Assembly (NCBI GenBank): GCA_963814915.1
Contig: CAWFEI010000005.1
Span: 186,001 to 250,000 of the forward strand
Length of the DNA: 64,000 nucleotides
From: VRUE01 sp963814915
Lineage (GTDB): Bacteria > Actinomycetota > Thermoleophilia > Solirubrobacterales > 70-9
Reading direction: 5' to 3'
Shown: positions 33,949 to 41,944 of the stretch, in pieces
How positions within the stretch are numbered: position 1 is the stretch's first letter
Layout of the letters: every line of letters starts with the position of its first letter
Notes under the pieces: model-generated
Told to the model about the DNA's origin: nothing
Database searches by the model: none
Seen by the model: the letters and a program-made list of their open reading frames with translations, nothing else
Made by a program: the position numbers and the translations under genes

Positions 33949-34959
33949 TCACAGCCAGCCGCGTTTGCGGAAGTAGCCGACCATCGCTCCGAACATGACC
34001 AGCATCGCGCCGACGATCACGTAGAAGTCGACCTGGTCACCCTCACCGGGCACGCCGACGTTCATTCCCCAGATGCTGGCGATCAGGGTCAGCGGCAGGA
34101 CGATGACGCTGATCGAGGTGAGCACGCGGAGGATGTCGTTGACGCGGTGGGAGATCACCGACTCGTTGGTCTCGGCCAGCGCCTCGACAACCTCCTTGTA
34201 ATTTTCCAACATGTCCCAGATGCGCTCGTGGGCGTCGACGATGTCGTCGAAGTAGATCTCCAGATCGAGGTCGGTGGCGAGGTAGCGCTGCTTGACTTTC
34301 TCCAGGTCGCGCAGCACCGGCCGCTGCGGGCGGATCACCTTGCGAAAGTTGATGATCTCCTGCTTGACGTTGGAGATGTCGCGGACGACCTCCTCCGAGC
34401 GGCCCTCGAAGATGTCGTCCTCGAGCGCGTCGAGCTTGTTGCCGATCTTGCGCAGCATCGGGAAGCAGTAATCGAAGCTGTCGTCGACCAGGCGGTAGAG
34501 CAGGTAGCCCGAGCCGCGCGCGAAGAGCTGCTCGCGCAGCTCCTCCTTCGCCCGGCAGCGCTCGAACAGGTACTCGACCGGCTGCAGGGGCTGGTTGGGG
34601 ATCGTCACCACATATCCGGGCCCGACGAAGAGATCGAGCTCGCCGGTGCCGAGCCGGCCCGCGGCGGGATCAAAGATCGGGAAGTGGAGAACGATGAAGA
34701 GGTAGTCGTCGTAGACGTCGATCTTCGGCCGCTGGTTGCGCGAGAGCACGTCCTCGAGGTCGAGCGCGTGGAAGTCGAAGTGGCTCTCCAGCCAGGCGCG
34801 CTCGAGAGCGCCCGGGCGCTCGATGTTCACCCAACGCAGGCCGGCGGCGTCGATCTGCTCGACGTCGGGCGTCTGTGGCTCAGGCGCGGCCGCCGCGGGG
34901 GAGATGAGCTCGCCGCGCCGGCCGGACCGTCGCAGCCTCGGCTTCGGAAGGTTCGGCAT
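33949..34959 (-). CDS. corA: CorA-family magnesium/cobalt transporter
   Basis: A 336-aa divalent cation channel. A large N-terminal cytoplasmic domain (with HALDLEDVLSRNQRPKIDVY and a long helical stretch VKQEIINFRKVI) is followed by two C-terminal membrane segments. The selectivity motif GMN is at 298-300 (IWGMNVG). Pentameric in known members. The N-terminal ~35 residues are basic and probably disordered. It is divergent from the SAM-riboswitch locus. Confidence 0.93.
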   Translation of the reverse strand: MPNLPKPRLRRSGRRGELISPAAAAPEPQTPDVEQIDAAGLRWVNIERPGALERAWLESHFDFHALDLEDVLSRNQRPKIDVYDDYLFIVLHFPIFDPAAGRLGTGELDLFVGPGYVVTIPNQPLQPVEYLFERCRAKEELREQLFARGSGYLLYRLVDDSFDYCFPMLRKIGNKLDALEDDIFEGRSEEVVRDISNVKQEIINFRKVIRPQRPVLRDLEKVKQRYLATDLDLEIYFDDIVDAHERIWDMLENYKEVVEALAETNESVISHRVNDILRVLTSISVIVLPLTLIASIWGMNVGVPGEGDQVDFYVIVGAMLVMFGAMVGYFRKRGWL

Positions 34960-35074
34960 CGTTCACGCTCATCGTCTCGGCGGTCAGGGCATCCACGGTG
35001 AACACAAGGTTAAACGCATGCCGGTTTCGGCATCGCTTGGGAATCGCCCTGGTAAGGTTCACCCAACATAAGCG

Positions 35075-35200
35075 CCACATCTAGAGGGGTGGAGGGACTG
35101 GCCCGTAGAAGCCCCGGCAACCACCCTGGACCATCGGTCCGGGGGGAGGTGCCAACTCCAGCAGGTCGCTCAGGATGGCTCTGGGCCCTGGAAGATGTGG
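35075..35200 (+). ncRNA. SAM-I (S-box) riboswitch aptamer
   Basis: The core sequence GGTGGAGGGACTGGCCCGTA and the following GAAGCCCCGGCAACC match the S-box consensus. The closing stem P1 is CCACATCT (35075-35082) with AGATGTGG (35193-35200), eight perfect pairs. Internal stem-loops (CCTGGACCATCGGTCCGGGG and the GCAGGTCGC arm) fill the middle. Bound S-adenosylmethionine stabilises P1. It lies 70 bases upstream of the thrC-like gene. Confidence 0.93.
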
Positions 35201-35231
35201 GGAAGACGTCCGATCGGACCTCTGCCCCACA
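35196..35231 (+). promoter_or_regulatory. Anti-terminator pairing of the SAM switch
   Basis: TGTGGGG (35196-35202) is complementary to CCCCACA (35225-35231). The first strand overlaps the P1 3' strand; the second overlaps the terminator's left arm and loop. The structures are therefore mutually exclusive: without SAM the anti-terminator can form, with SAM it cannot. Confidence 0.8.
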
Positions 35232-35247
35232 AGGCGGAGGTTTTTTT
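35218..35247 (+). terminator. Intrinsic terminator of the SAM riboswitch
   Basis: Nine-bp hairpin ACCTCTGCC (35218-35226) with GGCGGAGGT (35233-35241), one G-U pair, loop CCCACA, followed directly by a run of T residues to 35247. It is only 25 bases upstream of the thrC-like start codon, so it decides expression of that gene and those behind it. Confidence 0.9.
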
Positions 35248-35272
35248 CTAGGCAAAGGAGAAGTGAGATCGG

Positions 35273-36507
35273 ATGTCAATCGAGAGTTTGAAATGCAAGG
35301 AGTGCGGGGCGACCTATGAGCTCGGCGCCAGCTTCGCCTGTGAGAGCTGCTTCGGGCCGCTGGAAGTCGCCTACGACTACTCCGACCTGGACCCCGCCGA
35401 GGCGAAGCGCCGCATCCAGTCCGGATCGCAGGGAATCTGGCGCTACGACGACTTCCTGCCGTTCACCTCGCGCCCCAAGGACCCGCTCGAGCCCGGCCTG
35501 ACGCCGCTGGTCAAGGCCGACCGGCTCGCCGAGCGTCTTGGACTCGACGCAGAGGTCTGGATCAAGAACGACGCCGCCAACCCGACCCACTCCTTCAAGG
35601 ACCGTGTCGTCGCCGTCGCCGTCGCCAAGGCGCACGAGCTCGGCTTCGAGACGGTCGCCTGCGCCTCGACCGGCAACCTGGCCAACGCCGTCGCCGCTCA
35701 CGCCGCCGCCGCCGGGCTGGCGTCCTACGTCCTCGTCCCCGCCAACCTCGAGGAGCAGAAGCTGCTTGCGACGGGGATCTACGGCACCAACCTCGTTGGT
35801 GTGCGGGGCAACTACGACGACGTCAACCGGCTCTGCACCCAGCTCGCCGAAACGCGGCCCTGGGCCTTCGTCAACGTCAACCTACGGCCCTACTACGCCG
35901 AGGGCTCCAAGACGCTCGCCTACGAGACCGCCGAGCAGCTCGGCTGGGAGTTGCCCGATCGCGTCGTCTGCCCGATCGCGTCCGGCTCGCTCTTCACCAA
36001 GCTCGGCCGCGGTTTCCAGGAGTGGCTCGACCTCGGCCTGGTCGAGGGGGGCAGCCGGTCTTCAACGGCGCCCAGGCGCTCGGCTGCAGCCCGGTCGCGA
36101 CCGCCTTCGCCGAAGGCTGGGACGTCTGCAAGCCGCAGAAGCCGGAGACGATCGCCAAGAGCCTCGCGATCGGCGACCCCGCCGACGGCCCCTACGCGGT
36201 CGAGCATGCGCGCAAGACCGGCGGCGCGATCGACTCCGTCGGCGACGACGAGATCCGGGCCGGCATTCGCCTGCTGGCCGAGACGACCGGGATCTTCACC
36301 GAGACCGCCGGAGGGGTTACCGTCGGCGTCCTCGCCAAGCTCGCCGAGCGCGGCGAGATCGGCGACGGCGAGCGGGTCGTCGTCTACATCACCGGCGAGG
36401 GCCTGAAGACTCTCGACGCGACGCGCGATAGTTTCCAGATGCACGAGATCGACCCCGATCTCGAAAGCTTCGAGTCCGAGTTCGAACAGCAGGAGGTCAT
36501 CGCCTGA
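35273..36507 (+). CDS. thrC: Threonine synthase-like PLP enzyme (one frameshift as read)
   Basis: A PLP-dependent enzyme of the threonine synthase family, about 411 aa. It opens with a zinc ribbon (Cys8, Cys11, Cys23, Cys26), then the PLP lysine Lys109 in NPTHSFKDRV and the phosphate loop TGNLANAVAAH. The family reaction turns O-phosphohomoserine into threonine. The frame breaks in a G run at 36046-36051: one missing base shifts the C-terminal part, which continues intact (QPVFNGAQALG...). Probably a sequence error. The SAM riboswitch upstream and the ThiS-like gene downstream (TGATG overlap) suggest a possible role in sulfur amino acid synthesis instead of, or besides, threonine. Confidence 0.85.
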
Positions 36508-36779
36508 TGCCGGTCACCGTGAAGATCCCGACCCAGCTACGCGCCGCTACCGGCGGCGACGCCGAGGTGGAGGTGGCTGGCTCAACCGTGGGTGAGGTGC
36601 TCGACGCGGTCTTCGACGCGCATGGCGACCTGCGCGAGCGGATCACCCAGGACGGCGACCTGCGCCGCTTCGTCAACGTCTACGTAAGTGGCGAGGACAT
36701 CCGTTTCCAGCAGGGCCTCGATACGGCGATCAGCGAGGGCGACGAGGTGACCATTTTGCCCGCTGTAGCGGGTGGCTAA
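36507..36779 (+). CDS. ThiS/MoaD-family sulfur carrier protein
   Basis: A 90-aa beta-grasp (ubiquitin-like) protein ending in AVAGG. The C-terminal Gly-Gly is the site where family members are adenylated and converted to a thiocarboxylate. Other family marks: GSTVGEVLDAVF and GDEVTILPAVAGG. It could donate sulfur to the PLP enzyme encoded just upstream, as known for CysO with CysM and for a ThiS-like protein in Wolinella methionine synthesis. No adenylating enzyme or JAMM protease is in the window. ATG overlaps the thrC stop; its own stop overlaps the next gene by 8 bp. Confidence 0.85.
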   Translation: MPVTVKIPTQLRAATGGDAEVEVAGSTVGEVLDAVFDAHGDLRERITQDGDLRRFVNVYVSGEDIRFQQGLDTAISEGDEVTILPAVAGG

Positions 36780-37503
36780 GCCTCCGGTAGCGATTCTCTG
36801 CGGTGGCCGGGGAACGCGGTTGCGGGAGCAGACCGAGACGGTCCCCAAGGCCCTCGTTGAGATCGGTGGAAGGCCGATCCTCTGGCACGTCATCGGCATC
36901 TACGCTGCACAGGGGTTCAAGCGTTTCCTGCTCGCAACCGGTTATCTGGGCGAGGCCGTGGCGGAGTTCGTCGCCGGCGAAAGCTGGCCGGACGGGGTTG
37001 AGGTCAAGTGCGTCGACACCGGCCTCGACACGCCGACGGGCGGGCGAATCGCAGCTCTCGGCGAGCGCCTGGAGGGGGAGCCCTTCTGTGCGACCTACGC
37101 GGACGGGGTCGCCGATATTGACCTCGACGCGCTGCTCCAGTTCCACGCCGCGCACGGCCGCCTGGCGACGATGACCGTCGTGCGGCCACACCTGCAGTGG
37201 GGCGTGGCGGAGCTGGGTGGGGACGGTCGGGTCGAGGGCTTCACCGAGAAGCCGCGCTGCGAGCACTGGATCAACGGTGGCTTCTTCTGCCTGGACCCGG
37301 GTGCGCTTGCCTACCTCGATTCGGACAGCGTGTTGGAGCGCGAGCCGCTCGCCCGCCTCGCTGCGGACGGGGAGCTCGGCGCCTACCGGCACGAGGAATT
37401 CTGGGACTGCATGGACACCTACAAGGACGCGGTCGAGCTCAACGACCTCTGGGCCGCGGGCGAGGCCCCTTGGCACGGCTTCGTCGCGGCGGGGGCTCGG
37501 TGA
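36772..37503 (+). CDS. rfbF: Glucose-1-phosphate cytidylyltransferase-like protein
   Basis: A 243-aa nucleotidyltransferase. LCGGRGTRL (9-17), VEIGGRPILWHVIGIY, TYADGVADIDLD, EKPRCEHWINGGFFCLDPG and the ending EEFWDCMDTYKD all follow the RfbF family, which makes CDP-glucose from CTP and glucose 1-phosphate. It starts with GTG overlapping the ThiS-like gene; its stop overlaps the dehydratase gene (GTGA). The two together would give CDP-4-keto-6-deoxyglucose, a precursor of unusual surface sugars. Confidence 0.85.
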   Translation: MAKPPVAILCGGRGTRLREQTETVPKALVEIGGRPILWHVIGIYAAQGFKRFLLATGYLGEAVAEFVAGESWPDGVEVKCVDTGLDTPTGGRIAALGERLEGEPFCATYADGVADIDLDALLQFHAAHGRLATMTVVRPHLQWGVAELGGDGRVEGFTEKPRCEHWINGGFFCLDPGALAYLDSDSVLEREPLARLAADGELGAYRHEEFWDCMDTYKDAVELNDLWAAGEAPWHGFVAAGAR

Positions 37504-38501
37504 GCAGGGCGCTGGTCAGCGGCGCGCACGGGTTCGTCGGCTCCCATCTGGCGCGGGCGCTGCTCGGGCGCGGGGAGGAGGTGCGGGTGCTCGATCGCCC
37601 GTCGCCGCGCCTGGCCGACGTCGGCGGCGAGCGGCGCTCGGGCCTCGACCTACTCGGGATCCGCGGCGAAGTCGAGCTGGTCGAGGGCGATCTGCGCGAC
37701 GCCGCGGCGGTCGCCGCGGCCGTGGCGGGAGCGGACTCGGTCTTCCACCTCGCCGCGCAGACGATCGTCGGGGTGGCGCGGGAATCGCCGCTGGAGACCT
37801 TCGAGGTCAACGTGCAGGGCGCCTGGAACGTCTTCGAAGCCTGCCGCGCGCACGAGGTCGCGCGGGTCGTCTTCGCCTCCTCGGACAAGGCCTACGGATC
37901 GAGCCCCGAGTTGCCCTACCGCGAGGACTTTCCGCTGCGCGCGGATCTAACATCTACGACGCCGGCAAGGCGGCAGCCGACACGATCGCGCGCAGCTATG
38001 CCAACGCCTACGGGCTGCCGCTGGCGGTGACCCGCTTCGCCAACGTCTACGGCGGCGGCGACCTCAACTTCTCCCGCCTGATCCCGGAGACGGTCGTCGC
38101 CGTGCTCGACGGCCGGGCGCCTGTCATCCGCTCCGACGGCAGCCCGGAGCGCGACTTCCTGCATGTCGACGACGCCGTCTCGGCCTACCTGAAGATCGCC
38201 GCGGCGCTCGAACACGGCGCGGCGGGAGAGGCCTTCAACGCCGGCGGCGAACGGCCGCACTCGGTGCGCGAGGTGGTCGAGTCGATCACCGTCGCGGCGG
38301 GCGGCGGCGTCGAGCCCGACTTCCAGGGCGCCGGCAACCCCGACGGCGAGATCGACCGCCAGTTCGTCGACTCGGGCAAGCTGCGCGAGCTGACCGGCTG
38401 GCGCCCCGAGGTCGGCGCTCGAGGACGGCCTGCGGCGGACGCTCGAGTGGTACCGCGAGCACCCGGAGGCCAGACCCAACCCGACCGCGGTCGAGGTTTA
38501 G
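37500..38501 (+). CDS. rfbG: CDP-glucose 4,6-dehydratase-like SDR (two compensating frameshifts)
   Basis: An extended SDR of about 333 aa acting after RfbF. The Rossmann motif GAHGFVGSHLARAL is near the start, then HLAAQTIVGVARESPLETF, ASSDKAYGSSPELPY, the catalytic YDAGK and RSDGSPERDFLHVDDAV. The sequence as read needs one base added at about 37935-37950 (between PLRAD and the YDAGK part) and one removed at about 38411-38418 (before LEDGLRRTLEWYREHP). With both, the frame runs to the TAG at 38499. Neighbouring genes carry similar indels, so sequence error is likely. Confidence 0.8.
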
Positions 38502-38552
38502 CTCGCTATGCGACGCAAACCTCTACCGCGCCGCGATTAGTCTGGGTTCGCC

Positions 38553-39343
38553 ATGTGCGGGCGGTTCACGGTCACGACGAAGGACACGAAGACGGTCGCC
38601 GACCGCTTCCAGGTCGAGCTCGAACGCTCGCTGGAGCGCAGCATCGGCGAGGTGCCACAGCCGTCCGGGAGGGGCGAAGAAGGAGCGGCCTGGGGCGATT
38701 CAACGTCGCGCCGACCCAGGAGGTGCTGACGGTGCGCTCCTCGCCCGAGCCGGAGCAGGCGGCGCTGGGGGAGCGCGAGGCGCGGCTGATGCGCTGGGGC
38801 CTGGTGCCGCGCTGGGCGAAGGACCTCAAGGTCGGCTACCGGATGATCAACGCGAAAGCCGAGAACCTCGACTCGAGCCGCGCCTACGCGCCGCTGGTCG
38901 GCAAGTTCCGCCACCGCTGCCTGATCGTCGCCGACGGCTTCTACGAGTGGATGAAGGCCGAGGACCCGAAGCAGCCGCGCCAGCCGTGGCGCTTCACCGT
39001 CGACGGCGGCGAGCTCTTCGCCTTCGCCGGGCTCTGCACGCGCAAGGAGTGGGAGGACGAGGAGGACCGCGGCGCCGCGGACGGCTGGCTCTACAGCTGC
39101 ACGATCGTCACCACGACCCCGAACGAGGTCGTCGCGCCGGTCCACGACCGGATGCCGGCGATCCTGCCGAGCGCCGAGGCCGAGGCCGCCTGGCTGCGCC
39201 CCGACCTGAGCGCCGAGGACGCGATCGCGATCTGCGGCCCGCTGGCGGCCGAACGGATGCGCGGTGAGCCCGCGAACCCGAAGCTGAACAAGGTCGGCAA
39301 GGGAATCGAGGGGCCCGAGCTGCTGGTCGCGCCGGGCTCCTAG
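38553..39343 (+). CDS. SRAP domain protein (HMCES/YedK family; one frameshift as read)
   Basis: About 263 aa. The mature N-terminus MCGRF carries the catalytic Cys2 that crosslinks to abasic sites in single-stranded DNA. NVAPTQ, RWGLVPRWAKD, NAKAENLDSS, CLIVADGFYEW and VHDRMPAIL are all present. The family shields abasic sites during replication. The first ~30 codons and the rest are in different frames: one base is missing somewhere in 38640-38695, in a GC-rich linker. It has a TAGTCT box 9 bases before the ATG. It converges with the next gene with a 4-bp overlap. Confidence 0.85.
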
Positions 39344-40057
39344 CGATTCAGGTCGCCGCCGGTCCGCACGGTCGCGGCGCCGCCGTTGTTTTCCAGCGTG
39401 CAGGAGATGTGGGCGAGCGCTGGCCCCCGTGGTGCGCCAGAAGGCCGCGAAGCCGAGCGCGAGCGGCTTCGCCGGGCGCCCTTCCGGCAGGCCCCACTGC
39501 CATTCCTGTGATTTCTCCTTATGGGGCGCCCAGCTGACGACGACGCCGGGCAGTTCGGTGAACGCCTCGAAGGCGTCTTCGAATTCGAGCGAGGCGTATT
39601 CGGCGCCGCGGATCGGCAGCCTGATGCCGACGCTGCCGGGCACATCCTGCTTGGTCAGGTTGTATTCGCCGCTCGAACGGGGGAAGGCGCCGCGGCTGTT
39701 GACCGTGCGGCCCAGTTCCGAGCGAGGGCCGCCGCGCATCCGGCAGCGCACCCGCGCCTGGCCGACGGCCGAGCCGGCGGCGATAGTCAGCACCGCGCTG
39801 GTCCGGTAGACGTATTCGCCGTTGACGTTCTCTTCGGTCGCCTGCAGGCCGGCGTCGCCGAGCTGCATCGAGCCGCCGCCCGGAATCGCGGCGGGACGCG
39901 ACGGCGGTACCGCGCCGCCCCGTTCCCATTCGATCTGCACGGAAGAGCCCCCGGCGGATTCGGTCGCCAGCAGAGCCGCCGCGATCGTCGCGACCAGGCC
40001 GACCAAGACCACAGCGATCGCCCCCCGCGGCGGCCGGGTCTCGGTGAGAACGCTCAT
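39340..40057 (-). CDS. Membrane-anchored extracytoplasmic protein of unknown function (one frameshift)
   Basis: About 238 aa after correction. One N-terminal membrane segment (GAIAVVLVGLVATIAAALLA) anchors a beta-rich extracytoplasmic part (IPGGGSMQLGDAGL..., YVYRTSAVLTIAAGSAV). The end reads ALAHISCTLENNGGAATVRT in another frame: one base is extra in a run of five C on the plus strand at 39424-39428. I do not recognise the family. It starts 4 bases after the tRNA-Arg end on the same strand. Confidence 0.6.
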
Positions 40058-40060
40058 CGA

Positions 40061-40134
40061 CGCGCCCGGCAGGATTCGAACCTGCGGCCTCCGCCTCCGG
40101 AGGGCGGCGCTCTATCCAGCTGAGCTACGGGCGC
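40061..40134 (-). tRNA. tRNA-Arg (anticodon CCG)
   Basis: On the minus strand: acceptor GCGCCCG/CGGGCGC, D-arm AGCTCAGCTGGATAGAGC, anticodon stem CCGCC/GGCGG with loop CTCCGGA, and T-arm GCAGG-TTCGAAT-CCTGC. It reads CGG codons. 74 nt, no encoded CCA. Confidence 0.96.
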
Positions 40135-40148
40135 TTGCCGCTTCAGCT

Positions 40149-40154
40149 TATCCT
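40149..40154 (+). promoter_or_regulatory. TATCCT -10-like box before rnz
   Basis: TATCCT ends 8 nt before the rnz ATG with no strong ribosome binding site between. Confidence 0.4.
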
Positions 40155-40162
40155 CGCGGGCC

Positions 40163-41134
40163 ATGGATCTCTCGGTCGCCTTTCTCGGCACGGGTGGCGC
40201 TGTGCCCTCGGCGCGGCGCAATACGGCCGGCGTGCTCGTCGCGCGGGGGGGCGAACGGCTGCTGTTCGACTGCGGCGAGGGGACGCAGCGGCAGATGCAG
40301 CGCTCGCTCGGGCTGGTCCAGGTCGACGCGATCTACTTCACCCACTTCCACGCCGACCACTTCCTCGGCCTGCCGGGGCTGCTGAAAACGTACGACCTGA
40401 CCGAGCGCGAGCGACCGCTGACGATCTACGGGCCGCGCGGGCTGCGCGACCTGATCGGCAGCCTCGGCCGGGTGGTCGGTCGGGTCGGCTACAAGCTCGA
40501 GCTGGTCGAGATCGAGCCCGGCGACGGGCTCCCCTGCGAGGCCGGCGAGGTGCGCGCCTTCGGCGTCGAGCACAGCGTGCGCGCCCACGGCTACGCGCTG
40601 GTCGAGGACGAGCGCCCCGGGCGCTTCGACCCCGAGGAGGCCAAGCGGCTCGGGGTCAAGGAAGGCCCGGCGTTCGCCGCCCTCCAGCGCGGCGAGCCGG
40701 TCGAGTCGCTGAACGGCGAGACGGTCGAGCCGCGGCAGGTGATGGGCGAGTCGCGTCCGGGCCGCACGATCGCGATCACCGGCGACACCGCTCCCTGCCA
40801 CGCCACGGTCGAGGCGGCTCGCGGCGCCGATCTGCTCGTCCACGACGCGAGCTTCTCCGAGGAGGAGGTCCAGCGCGCCGCCGACACCGGCCACTCGACC
40901 GTCGGCCAGGCCGCGGCGGTGGCCCGCGAGGCGGAGGTCGAGCTGCTGGCGCTCGTCCACATCTCCTCCCGCTACCACGTCGGCAAGGTGCTCGACGAGG
41001 CGCGCGAGGTCTTCGAGCCGACCGTCGCCCCGCGCGACTTCGACCTGATCGAGATCCCCTTCCCCGAGCGCGGTGGCCCCGAGCTGATCGCCAACGGCGC
41101 CCGCGAACGCGCCGAGCCGCAGCCGGTCGAGTAG
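40163..41134 (+). CDS. rnz: Ribonuclease Z
   Basis: The endonuclease that trims tRNA 3' ends, important where CCA is not encoded, as for the tRNAs here. 323 aa. Zinc motif THFHADHFLGLPG with His61, His63, Asp65 and His66; ITGDTAPCHATVEAA; later ligands HDASFSEEE and LVHISSRYH. Length and order match RNase Z rather than a generic MBL protein. The neighbouring tRNA-Arg on the other strand is 28 bases away. Confidence 0.94.
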   Translation: MDLSVAFLGTGGAVPSARRNTAGVLVARGGERLLFDCGEGTQRQMQRSLGLVQVDAIYFTHFHADHFLGLPGLLKTYDLTERERPLTIYGPRGLRDLIGSLGRVVGRVGYKLELVEIEPGDGLPCEAGEVRAFGVEHSVRAHGYALVEDERPGRFDPEEAKRLGVKEGPAFAALQRGEPVESLNGETVEPRQVMGESRPGRTIAITGDTAPCHATVEAARGADLLVHDASFSEEEVQRAADTGHSTVGQAAAVAREAEVELLALVHISSRYHVGKVLDEAREVFEPTVAPRDFDLIEIPFPERGGPELIANGARERAEPQPVE

Positions 41135-41348
41135 CTCAGCCGGCGGCGAGCGCCGTCGCCGCGCTTGAGCAGGGCGTGGTGGGCGTAGACCTCGACTCGC
41201 GGAACGGCTGCGCGGTCGGCCGCTCGGCCAGGCCCAGTCCCGGGAAGTCGAAGGCGACTCCCCGCGGCGAGCTTCACCAGCGAAGAGTCGCATGAAAGGG
41301 CGACCGCGGGATCGCCGGACGTCCCCACCCACTGCTACTCTCAGCGCC
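41135..41348. other. Gap between rnz and the pyr leader
   Basis: GC-rich sequence with a short minus-strand open frame that has no recognisable family and no good start. I see no confident gene. The pyr promoter is presumably at the 3' end of this gap, but no clear -35/-10 pair stands out. Confidence 0.4.
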
Positions 41349-41383
41349 GTCCTTTAACCCGGTCCCGCGAGGCCAGGAAGGAG
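41349..41383 (+). promoter_or_regulatory. PyrR-binding RNA element overlapping the pyrR ribosome binding site
   Basis: The sequence has the conserved parts of a PyrR anti-antiterminator loop: TCCTTTAA, GTCC, GCGAGGC and AAGGA. TCCTT (41350-41354) pairs with AAGGA (41378-41382), and that strand is also the Shine-Dalgarno sequence AAGGAG six bases before the pyrR GTG. Binding of PyrR with uridine nucleotides should hide it and block translation, as shown for mycobacterial pyr operons. No terminator is seen, so control is probably translational. Confidence 0.8.
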
Positions 41384-41389
41384 CAAAGA

Positions 41390-41944
41390 GTGAGCGAGAA
41401 GGTCGTGCTGGAGCGCGACGACCTGCGGCGGACGCTACGGCGGATCGCCCATGAGATTGCCGAGGCCAACCCGGAGCCCGAGGGCTTGGCGATCGTCGGC
41501 ATCCACACCCGCGGCGCCGTGTTGGCCCGCCGCCTGCATGTCCTGGTCGGCGAGCTGACCGAGGCCGAGACGCCGATCGGCGACCTCGACATCTCCTTCT
41601 ACCGCGACGACGTCGGCGCCAAGGCCCCCGCCGCGCAGCCGGTCGTCCACGCCTCGCACATCGACTTCGACCTCGCCGGCCGCACCGTCGTCCTCGTCGA
41701 CGATGTTCTGTTCACCGGGCGCACCGTGCGCGCCGCGGTCGACGCCCTCTTCGACTATGGCCGCCCGCAGCGGGTGCAGCTCGCCGTGCTCTGCGACCGC
41801 GGCCACCGCGAGCTGCCGATCCGCCCCGACTACGTCGGCAAGAACCTGCCGACGGCGCGCAGCGAGCGGGTCAACGTGCGGCTCGAGGAGACCGACGAGG
41901 TCGACCGGGTGACGATCTCCGAGCCGGTGGAGGTCGCCGCATGA
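41390..41944 (+). CDS. pyrR: PyrR, pyr operon regulator / uracil phosphoribosyltransferase
   Basis: A 184-aa PRT-fold protein that binds pyr leader RNA when UMP/UTP is high and has weak uracil phosphoribosyltransferase activity. The PRPP loop is VVLVDDVLFTGRTVRAA; the RNA-binding face includes GHRELPIRPDYVGKNLPT. GTG start with AAGGAG six bases upstream. Its stop overlaps the pyrB ATG (ATGA). First gene of the pyrimidine operon. Confidence 0.96.
   Translation: MSEKVVLERDDLRRTLRRIAHEIAEANPEPEGLAIVGIHTRGAVLARRLHVLVGELTEAETPIGDLDISFYRDDVGAKAPAAQPVVHASHIDFDLAGRTVVLVDDVLFTGRTVRAAVDALFDYGRPQRVQLAVLCDRGHRELPIRPDYVGKNLPTARSERVNVRLEETDEVDRVTISEPVEVAA

Larger units (their letters stand above)
34960..35272. 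other. Intergenic region between corA and the thrC-like gene
   Basis: A gap of 313 bases. Next to corA is a small hairpin (35018-35033, ATGCCG/CGGCAT, loop GTTT) without a T-run. The rest is the SAM riboswitch and its terminator. No small gene is apparent and I see no convincing -35/-10 pair. Confidence 0.6.

Noticed and set aside
35018..35033. Small hairpin upstream of corA as a magnesium-sensing leader
   Set aside because: Only 6 bp with a 4-nt loop and none of the conserved parts of known Mg2+ riboswitches.
36040..36060. Programmed ribosomal frameshifting in the thrC-like gene
   Set aside because: The G run is suggestive, but eight more indels in neighbouring, unrelated genes make sequence error the better explanation.
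41135..41340. Minus-strand open frames in the gap after rnz
   Set aside because: No start with ribosome binding site or TAnnnT box and no family resemblance in any frame.
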